Shown piece by piece: positions 45,876 to 54,803 of a stretch of 64,000 nt of DNA. Below the pieces are notes generated by a model. That model had not been told where the DNA came from. It worked only from the letters and a program-made list of their open reading frames with translations, and did not search any database. This DNA is from Chloracidobacterium sp. Lineage in GTDB: Bacteria; Acidobacteriota; Blastocatellia; Pyrinomonadales; Pyrinomonadaceae. A program made the position numbers and the translations under genes. Each line of letters starts with the position of its first letter. The stretch's first letter is position 1. Location: the NCBI GenBank assembly GCA_016711345.1, contig JADJTD010000001.1, positions 186,001 through 250,000 on the forward strand, in the 5' to 3' direction.

Positions 45876-46352
45876 ATGGATGACGTACTTTCTATCAACA
45901 ATGTTCCCTCCAAAGCGATTCCAAACCTTGGAGAACACGGCGAGGCGATTGCCGCAGGATATTTGATCAAAAACGGTTACCGCATTGTAGTAGCAAATTT
46001 CAAAGTTCCGGTTGGCCGCAACAGCAAAGGTGTTTCTGTAACGGGCGAGATCGACATTATTGCTCTTGATGGTGAGACGCTTTGTTTTGTTGAGGTAAAA
46101 ACGAGGCGGTCTGACGAATTTACACCCATTATCACAAACGTCGATGTCCGGAAGCAGCGGCAGATCACCCGTACAGCAAAAATATATCGCCGCATTTTTG
46201 GTGTTTGGGATATGGAGTTTCGCTACGATGTTGTCACCGTGCTAATGCCAAAGAACGCCAAACCTCAAATAGAGTTAACAAGAGACTTTTGGAATGAAAG
46301 CAAGTTTCGAAAACGAACGTGGAACGACCGGTCCTGGAACGAGTTTTTATGA
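45876..46352 (+). CDS. YraN/UPF0102 family putative endonuclease
   Basis: The 158-residue protein has GEHGEAIAAGYLIKNGYRIVVAN, then the nuclease-like ITGEIDIIALDGETLCFVEVKTRRSD: D, then ExK spaced as in PD-(D/E)XK enzymes. This matches the YraN family, which is widespread and suspected to act on structured DNA, although its role is not settled. It follows mcm by 14 nt. It is a housekeeping family and is not part of the defence island. Confidence 0.85.
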   Translation: MDDVLSINNVPSKAIPNLGEHGEAIAAGYLIKNGYRIVVANFKVPVGRNSKGVSVTGEIDIIALDGETLCFVEVKTRRSDEFTPIITNVDVRKQRQITRTAKIYRRIFGVWDMEFRYDVVTVLMPKNAKPQIELTRDFWNESKFRKRTWNDRSWNEFL

Positions 46353-46422
46353 ACAAAAATAGGCTGTTTCGCGTAATATTCAAAGAATCTGTTAGAAAAA
46401 CCGTAAACTTAATCAGGAATTT

Positions 46423-48771
46423 GTGACTAATATTATGAAAATATCACTGATCTTCTCGACACTGCTTCTATCTATATCGATTTTCACGGCATCAGGCTTC
46501 GCTCAACAGCCTCCTCTGATTGACCGTGAGCTATTCTTTGGCAATCCGGAATATTCGGGTGCCCAGATATCACCTGACGGCAAATATATATCGTTCATCC
46601 GCCCGTTAAAGGATGTGCGAAATGTTTGGGTCAAAGGCTTTGACGAGCCTTTTGAAAAGGCGCGTCCGCTAACGGCGGAAACCAAACGCCCTATCTCAGG
46701 CTATTTTTGGAGTCAGGACGGCAAATACATCCTTTTTACAAAGGACAATGACGGTGATGAAAATTACAACGTTTTCGCTGTCGATCCCGCTGCTGCTCCG
46801 GCAGCAGGTTCCGAGGTTCCGGCTCCGAAAAATCTGACCAACGCAAAAGGCGTTCGCACATTTATTTATGATGTGCCCGAGTCCGATCCTGATACGATCT
46901 ACATCGGCATAAACGACCGTGATAAGTCATGGCACGATCTTTACAAGGTGCAGATCTCGACGGGCACAAAAACTCTACTGCGGGAAAATAAAGACCGATT
47001 AACAGGTTGGGTATTCGACAATGCCGGCAAGGCGCGAATGGCCAGCCGTGCTCTGCCGGACGGCACCACAGAGATACTAAAAGTTGATGGTGATAAATTT
47101 ACGGTAGTTTACACATGTGGAGTTTTTGAAACGTGTGGTGCGGTGCGGTTTACCAAAGACGATAAACGCGTCTATGCGATCACAAACAAAGGTGACCGCG
47201 ATCTGATCCAGCTCGTTCTTTTCGATCCGGAAACCGGAAAGGAAGAATTGGTTGAACAGGATCCTCTTGGCCGAGTAGATTTTGGAAATGCGTCGTTCTC
47301 AAGGGTTTCCAAACAAATTGTCGCCACCGCATATCAGGACGATAAGACTCGTATCTATTGGAAAGACAAGAATTACGAGAAAGATTACAACTATATCAAG
47401 AAACAGGTCGGCGATCGCGAGATCAATTTTGTTTCGAGTACCAAAGATGAGACCAAGTTCATAGTATCGACCAATAGCGACGTCGATCCCGGAACAGTTT
47501 GGATATTTGACCGCAAAACAAAAAATCTTACAACGCTTTACACCGCTCGTGAGAAATTGCCGCGTTCTTCCCTTTCACCGATGAAGCCTATCCGTTACAA
47601 AAGTTCGGACGGATTAGAAATTCCCGCGTATCTAACGCTTCCAAAAGGCTTACCGGAAAAGAATTTGCCGCTTGTCGTTGTTCCCCACGGCGGTCCCTGG
47701 GCACGCGATGCGTGGGGCTACAGCAGCTTTGCACAGTTCCTTGCTAATCGTGGCTATGCTGTGCTGTCACCAAATTTCCGCGGCTCGACAGGTTACGGCA
47801 AGAAGTTTCTCGACGCAGGTAATCTGCAGTGGGGCGACAAAATGCAGGACGACATTACTTGGGGCGTCAAACATCTCGTAGATCAAGGCATTGCCGATCC
47901 GAAAAAAGTCGGCATCATGGGCGGCAGTTACGGCGGCTATGCAACTCTGGCAGGCGTGACATTTACGCCGGACCTTTATGCGGCGGCAGTAGCTATTGTT
48001 GCCCCGTCTAGCCTGAAAACATTACTCGAATCGATCCCTCCATATTGGGAGGCAGGGCGTGTGACGTTTTACAAACGCATGGGCGATCCCAATACTCCCG
48101 AGGGTGCCGCTCAGATCAAGCGTCAATCACCGCTCTTCTCAGTTGATAAGATCAAAACGCCGTTAATGATCGTCCAGGGAGCAAACGACCCCCGTGTCAA
48201 AAAACGTGAGGCCGATCAGATGGTAGTTGCTCTTCGCGACCGAAACTATCCGGTTCAATATCTGCTCGCTGATGACGAAGGCCACGGCTTTGCACGCCCT
48301 GTCAACAATATGGCGATGTTTGCCGCCAGTGAAAAGTTCCTTGCCAAATTCCTCGGCGGACGATTTCAGGAAAGCATGACCCCTGAAGTCACCAAACGCC
48401 TCGGCGAGATCACAATCGATCCTAAGAATGTTATTGTAGAACAGCCAAAAGATATGTCCGCTGCTCCCGCCACTGATCTCACGGGAAAATGGGCGATGGT
48501 TGTAACCGCTGGTGAACAGGCGATACCAGTAGGTCTGGATATTGCTCAAAAAGGGGCTAATTTTAGCGGCTCGACGAGTTCGCACCTTGGCCCGGGCACA
48601 ATTGAAGCTGGCAAAGTTAGTGGAAGTAACTTTACCGGCGTTATGAAAACTGAGTTCCAAGGCCAAACGATGGAGATAAAGATCACCGGTAAAGTGGAAG
48701 GTGGAAAACTTTCGGGAATGCTTGACATGCCGGGCATGGGGTCAATGCCATTTGTCGCAACTAAAAACTAA
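46423..48771 (+). CDS. Secreted S9-family peptidase with extra C-terminal domain
   Basis: A signal peptide (ISLIFSTLLLSISIFTASGFAQ) begins a 782-residue prolyl-oligopeptidase-like enzyme. An N-terminal beta-propeller (about 40-380) is followed by an alpha/beta hydrolase. The triad is S502 (GGSYGGY), D589 (ANDPR) and H621 (DEGHGF). After the hydrolase, about residues 690-782 form an additional beta-rich domain (GKWAMVVTAGEQAIPVGLDI, GTIEAGKVSGSNFTG, GKVEGGKLSGMLDMPGM) that is not part of the classical S9 fold. It may be a binding or cargo domain. The gene stands alone, with a terminator after it. Confidence 0.9.
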   Translation: MTNIMKISLIFSTLLLSISIFTASGFAQQPPLIDRELFFGNPEYSGAQISPDGKYISFIRPLKDVRNVWVKGFDEPFEKARPLTAETKRPISGYFWSQDGKYILFTKDNDGDENYNVFAVDPAAAPAAGSEVPAPKNLTNAKGVRTFIYDVPESDPDTIYIGINDRDKSWHDLYKVQISTGTKTLLRENKDRLTGWVFDNAGKARMASRALPDGTTEILKVDGDKFTVVYTCGVFETCGAVRFTKDDKRVYAITNKGDRDLIQLVLFDPETGKEELVEQDPLGRVDFGNASFSRVSKQIVATAYQDDKTRIYWKDKNYEKDYNYIKKQVGDREINFVSSTKDETKFIVSTNSDVDPGTVWIFDRKTKNLTTLYTAREKLPRSSLSPMKPIRYKSSDGLEIPAYLTLPKGLPEKNLPLVVVPHGGPWARDAWGYSSFAQFLANRGYAVLSPNFRGSTGYGKKFLDAGNLQWGDKMQDDITWGVKHLVDQGIADPKKVGIMGGSYGGYATLAGVTFTPDLYAAAVAIVAPSSLKTLLESIPPYWEAGRVTFYKRMGDPNTPEGAAQIKRQSPLFSVDKIKTPLMIVQGANDPRVKKREADQMVVALRDRNYPVQYLLADDEGHGFARPVNNMAMFAASEKFLAKFLGGRFQESMTPEVTKRLGEITIDPKNVIVEQPKDMSAAPATDLTGKWAMVVTAGEQAIPVGLDIAQKGANFSGSTSSHLGPGTIEAGKVSGSNFTGVMKTEFQGQTMEIKITGKVEGGKLSGMLDMPGMGSMPFVATKN

Positions 48772-48796
48772 CCGCTAATAATATAACCAAATTGAA

Positions 48797-48826
48797 AGGC
48801 TCCGAATTTTTTCGGAGCCTTTTTTT
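48797..48826. terminator. Bidirectional intrinsic terminator
   Basis: AGGCTCCGAA and TTCGGAGCCT are a perfect 10-bp stem around TTTT, with TTTTTT on the right and an A-rich stretch on the left. It lies between the convergent S9 and TonB genes, 2 nt before the TonB stop. Confidence 0.9.
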
Positions 48827-48827
48827 A

Positions 48828-51326
48828 TCATCGAATCTCCCAAGTTGTTCCTATTGTGAACGCCCTTCCGCGGGCCGGAGCAAACACGAATTGCTCGCTG
48901 TAAGCTCGATTAGCAATATTTGAAACGCCAAAGTTGATATTAAAGTTGTGTCTCTCACGACGGAAATAATAGCCGCCGCTGACATTGTGCGTCGTGAAAC
49001 CCTTTTCCGGCCCGCCGTTTCCGCCTTGATTGACCGGCAGCAAAAATGTCGGTGAAAGCCGTGTTTGTTCCGCAACGATACGCGCATAGTAGTCAAAGAA
49101 ATATGACTTGCCGTAATTGTTCCAACGAACGCCGATATTGGTTCGGAACGGGCTGATTACATCGAGCGGAACATTATTATCAAGATCGTCTCCACGCAGA
49201 TAGCTGAAGTTTCCGTTCGGCGTGAGATAGCCGAGGCTGATCTTGAACGGAGCTTCAAATTCAACTTCAAAGCCTTGGATCCGCGCACGATCAACGTTCC
49301 GCGTCTGATATACCTGAACAGCCGGTCCGGGCTGGCTAAGGAATATGAAGTCGCCGTTTCTGTCTGTCGCCGCAACTGTATTCAAAAAATCCTTGTAGGA
49401 GTTTCTAAAGTATGTTGCCGATCCGGAAAAGTGTGTTCTGCGGATCTTGACGCTCGCATCAAAGTTGGTACCGGTTTCCGGTTTCAGATCGGCATTTCCG
49501 ACAACGTAGATGTTGCTGATCGAACCTCTATCCGTAAAGAAAAGTTCAAAGATATTCGGTGTGCGGAACGACCGCCCGATGCGGCTCGAAATGCTGATGT
49601 CGTTCGTCAATCTGAAAATCCCGCCAAAATCACCCGTCACCGAAGTCCGCGTCGTGTTGATACCCGACGCAAGTGACCCGATATTCAGGTCTTCGATCTG
49701 TCCCGCCGTCAATGGCGGCAGAGCAAAACCGATCGTCGGCTGTGCGGCAGTCTTAAAATTATCAACTCGCACTCCACCGACAAGTTTGAATCGATCCGTA
49801 ACTCGAAATTCATCTTGAGCGAACGCCGCAACATTTTCCAGGCTGGCATCCGGCACACTCTTCGTTGTGCTGACCCTTCTAGTCGTTGATGTCGGCGTCG
49901 ATGCCGAGATCACGAGCCGACTGTCATCGTTCTCATCGCGGAAGAAACTCGCTCCAGCAGTTAAACTGTTACGCCCTCCAAACGTCCAGTCAGTCTGCAG
50001 ATCAAGCCCTGACGTTTGCGTATTCGTCACCGTTTCGCTGAACTGATAAAGTCCCGGAAAGAACGGCGGTGCAGGCGGCACGGTCAGAACGTTTGTAAAA
50101 TTGCGAAACTGGGTTTGATAATAACCGCTGATCGACAAACGCTGTAGATTTCGCGTTAGTGCCACGGCGTCGTAGCGGGCATTGATCTTGTCGCGATTTG
50201 AGAACGGGAAAAATGCGTTGAATGTTCCTACGAGCCCGGCAGACCCGATGTCCGCACCGCGACGGCGTTCGTAGTTGAAACGAAGCGCCTTTTTATCGTC
50301 CAGGAAAAATCTCAACGTCGCCTGCGTATTGCCCGCGTGCGATTGCGAATTTAGCACTTCGCCATCGTCTGTAATGCCGACTCCCTGATCTCGAAGGTCT
50401 TGAAGAAATTCACTGTCCGGCGTGCCTGTCCAATAGTTTTCAAATCGCTCAAGCGACTGCGCCACGCGAAATGCAACGTGCTTTCCCGCACCGGTCAGAG
50501 CAATATTGCCTCGTCGTCCGTTCTCATTCGAAGTGTAAAAGGTATTCAAAACTCCGCCGAATCGAAAACCGCTATCGCGTCTCGAAGGAGTGTCGCGAGT
50601 AATAATATTTATCGTCCCGCCAAGAGCATCTGTCCCGTAAAGCACCGAACCACTGCCGCGAGCAACCTCGATACTTTCGATCTGCGAAACCTCGACCAAA
50701 CCTCCTTCGACACCCGACTGCCCCGTGGAAGTGCGGCTGTTATTCAGCCTTTCGCCGTCCACGAGTATCAAAACCCGATTACTGTCGAGCCCGCGAATAC
50801 GCGGCCTAACCTGAAATGCGCCTTCGTTAACCGTCGATGAGCCAGGCAGAGTTCGAAAGATATCGCCGGTCGTGTTGATGGCCTTGCGTTCGATCTCTTC
50901 GCGGCCAATTACGCTCACAGGCACTGCAGTTTCTTCTGAGGTGACTTGAGTTCGCGTCGCGGTGACAGTGACGCTTTCTAAGATCGCACCTAGTTGAAGC
51001 GGGATCTCCGACTGATTAGCGTTACCTGCTGTGACCGTGACGTTGCGTAAAACCGTAGGAAAACCGGGAACCTCGACCTTGATGCGATATTCTCCTTCGG
51101 TAAGATCCTCAAAGCTGAATTTTCCGGTCAAGTCGGTTACAGAATTACGTGCGGCGCCTTTCGGACCCGTTAGCGTCAGGCTGGCACCGGAAACAACTGC
51201 ACCATTCGTGTCCTTAACTTCGATACTCAGACTTGTCCCACTCGCGGACTGTTGGGCACTGAGCCCAGCCGAAAACAAAACCACAGTAAGTATAAGTGCA
51301 AAGAAACGTGAACTAAACATAATCAA
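48828..51326 (-). CDS. TonB-dependent outer-membrane receptor, probable heme/hemoglobin type
   Basis: The 832-residue protein has a signal peptide (FFALILTVVLFSAGLSAQ), then an N-terminal carboxypeptidase-regulatory-like domain (SIEVKDTNGAVVSGASLTL...). A plug domain follows (VTVTATRTQVTSEETAVPVSVIGREEIE, RIRGLDSNRVLILVDGERLNN, GSVLYGTDALGGTINIITR), then a long beta-barrel ending in FTIGTTWEIR. It takes up a large substrate across the outer membrane using TonB energy. The heme-oxygenase gene 215 nt upstream suggests heme or hemoprotein uptake, although the ligand is unproven. TAGGAG precedes the ATG region by about 8 nt. Confidence 0.88.
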   Translation of the reverse strand: MIMFSSRFFALILTVVLFSAGLSAQQSASGTSLSIEVKDTNGAVVSGASLTLTGPKGAARNSVTDLTGKFSFEDLTEGEYRIKVEVPGFPTVLRNVTVTAGNANQSEIPLQLGAILESVTVTATRTQVTSEETAVPVSVIGREEIERKAINTTGDIFRTLPGSSTVNEGAFQVRPRIRGLDSNRVLILVDGERLNNSRTSTGQSGVEGGLVEVSQIESIEVARGSGSVLYGTDALGGTINIITRDTPSRRDSGFRFGGVLNTFYTSNENGRRGNIALTGAGKHVAFRVAQSLERFENYWTGTPDSEFLQDLRDQGVGITDDGEVLNSQSHAGNTQATLRFFLDDKKALRFNYERRRGADIGSAGLVGTFNAFFPFSNRDKINARYDAVALTRNLQRLSISGYYQTQFRNFTNVLTVPPAPPFFPGLYQFSETVTNTQTSGLDLQTDWTFGGRNSLTAGASFFRDENDDSRLVISASTPTSTTRRVSTTKSVPDASLENVAAFAQDEFRVTDRFKLVGGVRVDNFKTAAQPTIGFALPPLTAGQIEDLNIGSLASGINTTRTSVTGDFGGIFRLTNDISISSRIGRSFRTPNIFELFFTDRGSISNIYVVGNADLKPETGTNFDASVKIRRTHFSGSATYFRNSYKDFLNTVAATDRNGDFIFLSQPGPAVQVYQTRNVDRARIQGFEVEFEAPFKISLGYLTPNGNFSYLRGDDLDNNVPLDVISPFRTNIGVRWNNYGKSYFFDYYARIVAEQTRLSPTFLLPVNQGGNGGPEKGFTTHNVSGGYYFRRERHNFNINFGVSNIANRAYSEQFVFAPARGRAFTIGTTWEIR

Positions 51327-51541
51327 AAACTCCTAAACAAAAGACGATAAGTTGACCTTGCAGGTTTTTAACCAAAATTACGTATGACGGCACACCTCAA
51401 CGACATTTTCTAAAGCAATGACCATACCGAAGCAAAAGTGGCTAATTAATTGACCTTTATGTGTGGTTGTTGCGAGAAATGTCACACATATGGTCGTTGG
51501 TTGCGAATTTTTACAATACTCGGCCATTGTATTGGTATGGA

Positions 51542-52114
51542 TTAAACGACCGCTTGCTGCGTTTCGGCCATACATCGTCGAAAGCTGTCAAAAGTTCCCT
51601 TCGCGGCATCAATGATCGTTTCGTCATCATTGTTCTCTTCCGCAAATTTAGTTGTCGCTTCACCAAAAGCCTTCCACATCGGGCCGACCTCGGCGCCATA
51701 ACTATTAAAAAAACTGCCGCCGTTTTCAGACGTCAATTTAAGATGCTCTTTCAAGTGCCGCGTGATAACCTGCCCGCCCAATGTCGCGCCCTCAAGCACA
51801 TACAAACATCCAAATGCCTGCGCAGCCGAATCAACAGCCGGAAGATCTGTCCATTCCGCCATATCGGTTTTACCGTTGACGTTTTTCAGATCATTTTCCA
51901 GCAAGGAGGTCTTCCGACGCTTGTCGAAATCCAATCCGAACCCTCCAAGGTCCGCAGCCGCGATCTTTGGTTCGATCGCAGAGTAAAATCTGTAAAATTT
52001 CTCGAGCAGCCGTGTATAGTCATCAAGCGAGAACATGCGGTTCATAATATCGACCGTCGTCTCCGTCTGCTCATGCAGCTCACGAGTCGCTTCTTTCAGT
52101 TTTTTCATTATCAT
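51542..52114 (-). CDS. Heme oxygenase
   Basis: The 190-residue protein is helical with the heme-oxygenase pattern. The proximal His is in ATRELHEQTE, and the distal-helix glycines are in GCLYVLEGATLGGQVI. It cleaves heme to biliverdin, CO and Fe2+. It lies upstream of the TonB receptor on the same strand, with a 215-nt gap. The pair may form a heme-iron uptake and utilisation unit. A role in bilin supply for a phytochrome is the alternative, but no phytochrome is present here. Confidence 0.88.
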   Translation of the reverse strand: MIMKKLKEATRELHEQTETTVDIMNRMFSLDDYTRLLEKFYRFYSAIEPKIAAADLGGFGLDFDKRRKTSLLENDLKNVNGKTDMAEWTDLPAVDSAAQAFGCLYVLEGATLGGQVITRHLKEHLKLTSENGGSFFNSYGAEVGPMWKAFGEATTKFAEENNDDETIIDAAKGTFDSFRRCMAETQQAVV

Positions 52115-52205
52115 ATTTTTATTATTTGCAATTGAAATTCACTTTCAATAAGAATAGTCTTCCGTGTCCAATGAGTCAAATGCCGCTAATCATCTAAGTA
52201 TCGAT

Positions 52206-53162
52206 CTAACTGCCGCAGATGATCTGAGCGGCAAGGAGAGGCAAAGTAAGTTCGTGGTGGCCTGTGATCGAAAAACCGCGTCCGGCACCGTTTGCGGTCG
52301 GACGATGGACGACGTTTGTCATCGGACGGTATCGCTGCACAAAGTCAAAATTAGCTGTCGTGATGTCCTGCACCTCGTGGCCAAGATTTCTGACGACGGT
52401 GACTGCCTTCAAAAAGATCTCAGGCATCACTACCGCCGAGCCGTAATTCAAATAAACGCCGCCGCCGTTCATCTCTTTAACTATCGAGCAAAACAATTTG
52501 AAATCCGTATGGCTCGTCGCTCCCAGAGCCGCACCGTCGCACGACGCATGAAAGTGTCCAATATCGGCTCCTATTGTGAGATGCGCGGTGAACGGCACCT
52601 TCGCTTCATAGGCCTGACAAATTAGCGACAGATCGGCGTGCGGAGGTTGTAAAGCCGTCACTTCCCTGCCCATCGCTTCCCCTAACCCCAATGAGTCGCG
52701 ATGGCCGGCCTTCGCGGCAGAATTGAGCAGTTCGCCGGTTTCCTTCGCTGCGCCGAAATCGCCTTTACCCAAAGTCGCATCGACATCCTCGCTCGTAAAA
52801 CCAACCAACGCGATTTCGGAGTCGTGCACCAAAACAGAACCGTTCGACGCGATGGCAGTCACAAATCCGCGCCGCATCAGATCGATGATCAACGGCGAAA
52901 CGCCTGTCTTAACAACGTGTCCCCCGATGCCCCAGATGACCGGTTTCCCAAGTTCACGTGCCCGACGAATTCGCGCCGAGACCTCGCGCAAACTCTGTAC
53001 AGCAAGAATGTTCGGCAGTTTGCCGAGAAAATCCGCAAGCGAATCACCCTCAGCCACCGGCGAAGCAAAATCCTTGAACGTAACCTTGCTCGGCCGCGAA
53101 GCCAGCTCGTAAGTCTCGATCTCATTCAGGTCGATCGGCTGTAAATTCTCGTAAATTGACAT
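52206..53162 (-). CDS. Conserved hypothetical protein, 318 residues
   Basis: The protein has Rossmann-like and Gly-rich segments: KPVIWGIGGHVVKTGVSPLI, FVTAIASNGSVLVHDSEIAL, FGAAKETGELLNSAA, AHLTIGADIGHFHA and NGGGVYLNYGSAVVMPE. The pattern of His, Asp and Gly suggests a metabolic enzyme with a nucleotide or metal site. I do not recognise a named family with confidence. No neighbouring gene on the same strand explains it. It is separated by 91 nt from the heme-oxygenase gene and may be in the same transcript. Confidence 0.6.
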   Translation of the reverse strand: MSIYENLQPIDLNEIETYELASRPSKVTFKDFASPVAEGDSLADFLGKLPNILAVQSLREVSARIRRARELGKPVIWGIGGHVVKTGVSPLIIDLMRRGFVTAIASNGSVLVHDSEIALVGFTSEDVDATLGKGDFGAAKETGELLNSAAKAGHRDSLGLGEAMGREVTALQPPHADLSLICQAYEAKVPFTAHLTIGADIGHFHASCDGAALGATSHTDFKLFCSIVKEMNGGGVYLNYGSAVVMPEIFLKAVTVVRNLGHEVQDITTANFDFVQRYRPMTNVVHRPTANGAGRGFSITGHHELTLPLLAAQIICGS

Positions 53163-53171
53163 ATATTCCTA

Positions 53172-53200
53172 TGCAAAAGCTCGCACGTAAGTAAGTGCGA
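53172..53200. repeat. Half copy of the cysS palindromic element
   Basis: TGCAAAAGCTCGCACGTAAG and the bases after it match 20219-20247 with two differences. The matching right arm is not seen here. Confidence 0.65.
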
Positions 53201-53219
53201 AACATTCAACATCATCAAA

Positions 53220-53255
53220 AAGGGCGGTACAACCAATAATGAGTGCACCGCCCTT
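53220..53255 (-). terminator. Intrinsic terminator of the cohesin/dockerin remnant
   Basis: AAGGGCGGT and ACCGCCCTT form a perfect 9-bp stem around an 18-nt loop. On the minus strand it is followed by TTTTTGATG. Confidence 0.65.
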
Positions 53256-53294
53256 AATAATGTGCATGAGCGAAAGCTCAGCTATCAATCGAGG

Positions 53295-54074
53295 CTAGTT
53301 CGATATCTCGATCTGGCCGTCCGTCATCGTCGCACGCGGATCGCCCTCGTTGAACAAGATGCTTTCCCACGTGAGCGGCGAGACCGATCCCGGATAACCG
53401 ACCGCCGTGAATCGCAGATTCAGCAGAACTCCGTTACTGCCGATCTCGATCGGGCCATAGACCACGACCCTCAACAGTCCGGGCTGATCGGCATTTACCA
53501 CAGCTGCAAATCCGCGGCTGACAGTTCCTGCCAGATCGACGGTATTTTCCAGCGGCTGGATGACAGCCGGATCGTATCTGAGTTCGAATTGATAAGCGAT
53601 AATTCCCTTATCCGCCGCACCTTGAATGCTAACCGGAATAAGGATGTCGCCTTCCGGCTTCGCTGCCATGCGGGCGGCCGAAACAGCCGTGCTCCTTTCC
53701 GGCCCAAACCCAACGCGGAACGGCGAAGGATCGCCCCAGTTACCCGAAACGTCACCCATCAGCAGAGCCGCAAAATCCTCGCCCGTGATATCAGACGTTA
53801 TGGACGCGTACATGTTGCTTGCCGGCGTAAAGAACCAGGTTCCGCTGTTGCCGTTAGGCGGCGGGAGTGCAGCCGCATAACGAGCGATCAAAGCTGCGTC
53901 AAACGATGTAACGCCGCCAAACGCGGTGACATCCGCAACGGCAAGCTGTGCAGCCGTTAATGTAGTGGCACCTGTCACAAACTGAGCTATCTTGGCCGCA
54001 TCAAATGCCGTGATCGAACCATTAACGCCGCCTGATTTAGACGGAGTAACAGTGTACGAACCCGCACCAAAACC
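53295..54074 (-). pseudogene. Truncated cohesin/dockerin-domain protein
   Basis: The frame is open from 54074, preceded by an in-frame TGA at 54075-54077, down to 53295. It begins with GFGAGSYTVTPSKSGGVNGS, a beta-type domain end. Two dockerin-like calcium-binding segments follow (ITAFDAAKIAQFVTGA and VTSFDAALIARYAAAL), and then a cohesin-like domain (GIIAYQFELRYDPAVIQPL). The only start inside is a GTG at 53978 in the middle of the dockerin. The N-terminus, with signal peptide and other domains, is missing. I take it as a 5'-truncated remnant of a larger secreted protein, although the terminator at 53220 is intact. Confidence 0.7.
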
Positions 54075-54078
54075 TCAA

Positions 54079-54094
54079 TGTGACGCACGTCACA
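54079..54094. promoter_or_regulatory. Perfect CRP/FNR-type consensus palindrome
   Basis: TGTGACGCACGTCACA has TGTGA and TCACA arms separated by 6 nt, the consensus of CRP sites, and is itself a 7-2-7 palindrome. It lies 2 nt before the TGA that bounds the truncated gene. A possible -10 (TATTAT at 54124) would place it about 49 nt from a start of transcription. Confidence 0.45.
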
Positions 54095-54279
54095 CGGTCG
54101 GTTTTTCTTCCTTTAGAAGCCAATATTATAGTAAAAACAAAGCAGTATTAGCTAATTGCCAACGCAAAATCTACATTGCCAAAACCTTAATTTTCCGCAG
54201 TTTCAGAACCGGTAGCGATAGAATCCGGGTTCATGCAACACCTTGTAAATCCTTGTAAGATAAGTCTTTACGTGTATAT

Positions 54280-54367
54280 CGTGTAAATCAAGCCTTTTCG
54301 TGTAAATCAAGCCATATCGAGAAAGTTCAGCCATATCGAGAAAGTTAAGCCATATCGTGTAAATTGG
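54280..54367. repeat. 19-bp tandem repeat, four full units plus a partial one
   Basis: Units start at 54280, 54299, 54318 and 54337, each 19 nt: CGTGTAAATCAAGCCTTTT, CGTGTAAATCAAGCCATAT, CGAGAAAGTTCAGCCATAT and CGAGAAAGTTAAGCCATAT. A partial fifth begins at 54356 (CGTGTAAATTGG). The units alternate in two types (GTGTAAAT or GAGAAAGT). Confidence 0.85.
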
Positions 54368-54404
54368 TATTCCAAAAACCCGATTTTCGCGCTAAGTTGT
54401 GGCT

Positions 54405-54803
54405 ATGTACAAGAATCGTCTTAACCGCACAACGCCAAACATCACACCAAACAGCCACCCGCATCTCTTCATCCAAAGCTCCGTGATCGAGTTTGCTAGG
54501 GTGGATCACATCGAAGGATTTTGTGTCGTACTCATCGAAGGCCGCTTCGGCCCGGACTTCGTCTATAAGAAGATGGAGAACCCGACCGACCGCCTCGAAC
54601 TCGAACCGGCGCTGGTCTATGATCTGTCGGATGATGGTGAGGTGTCGCTGGGTTACGATCTGTCACCTCAGGGACGCAAAGGTTATCAAACGGTAGAAGC
54701 CGCACACCAAAAAGCAAAGTCGATCGCTTTTGCGGCAACATCAGCAAACAGTACCGATCTCACAGCCGCATCATCTTCGAATCAGGGACGCGGCTCTCCG
54801 TGA
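54405..54803 (+). CDS. Hypothetical protein, about 132 residues
   Basis: The protein reads MYKNRLNRTTPNITPNSHPH, then LFIQSSVIEFARVDHIEGFCVVLIEGRFG, FVYKKMENPTDRLELEPALVYDL and DDGEVSLGYDLSPQGRKGYQ. The middle is beta-rich and there is no signal peptide. I recognise no family. No ribosome-binding site is apparent; a GTG at 54399 is an alternative start. It stands alone between two repeat-rich noncoding stretches. Confidence 0.45.
   Translation: MYKNRLNRTTPNITPNSHPHLFIQSSVIEFARVDHIEGFCVVLIEGRFGPDFVYKKMENPTDRLELEPALVYDLSDDGEVSLGYDLSPQGRKGYQTVEAAHQKAKSIAFAATSANSTDLTAASSSNQGRGSP

Larger units (their letters stand above)
54075..54404. other. Noncoding interval with CRP-like site and 19-bp repeat array
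   Basis: No gene is supported. It has a perfect CRP-like palindrome (54079-54094), an AT-rich stretch with TATTAT/TATAGT near 54124-54132, a short CCTTGTAA duplication near 54241, and the 19-bp repeat array (54280-54367). Confidence 0.5.

Noticed and set aside
51461..52135. Plus-strand open frame of 224 codons over the heme-oxygenase gene
   Set aside because: It is an antisense shadow with no recognisable motifs. The minus-strand heme oxygenase has clear family motifs.
54280..54367. Possible CRISPR array
   Set aside because: Units of 19 bp are directly adjacent with no spacers, and no cas genes are present.
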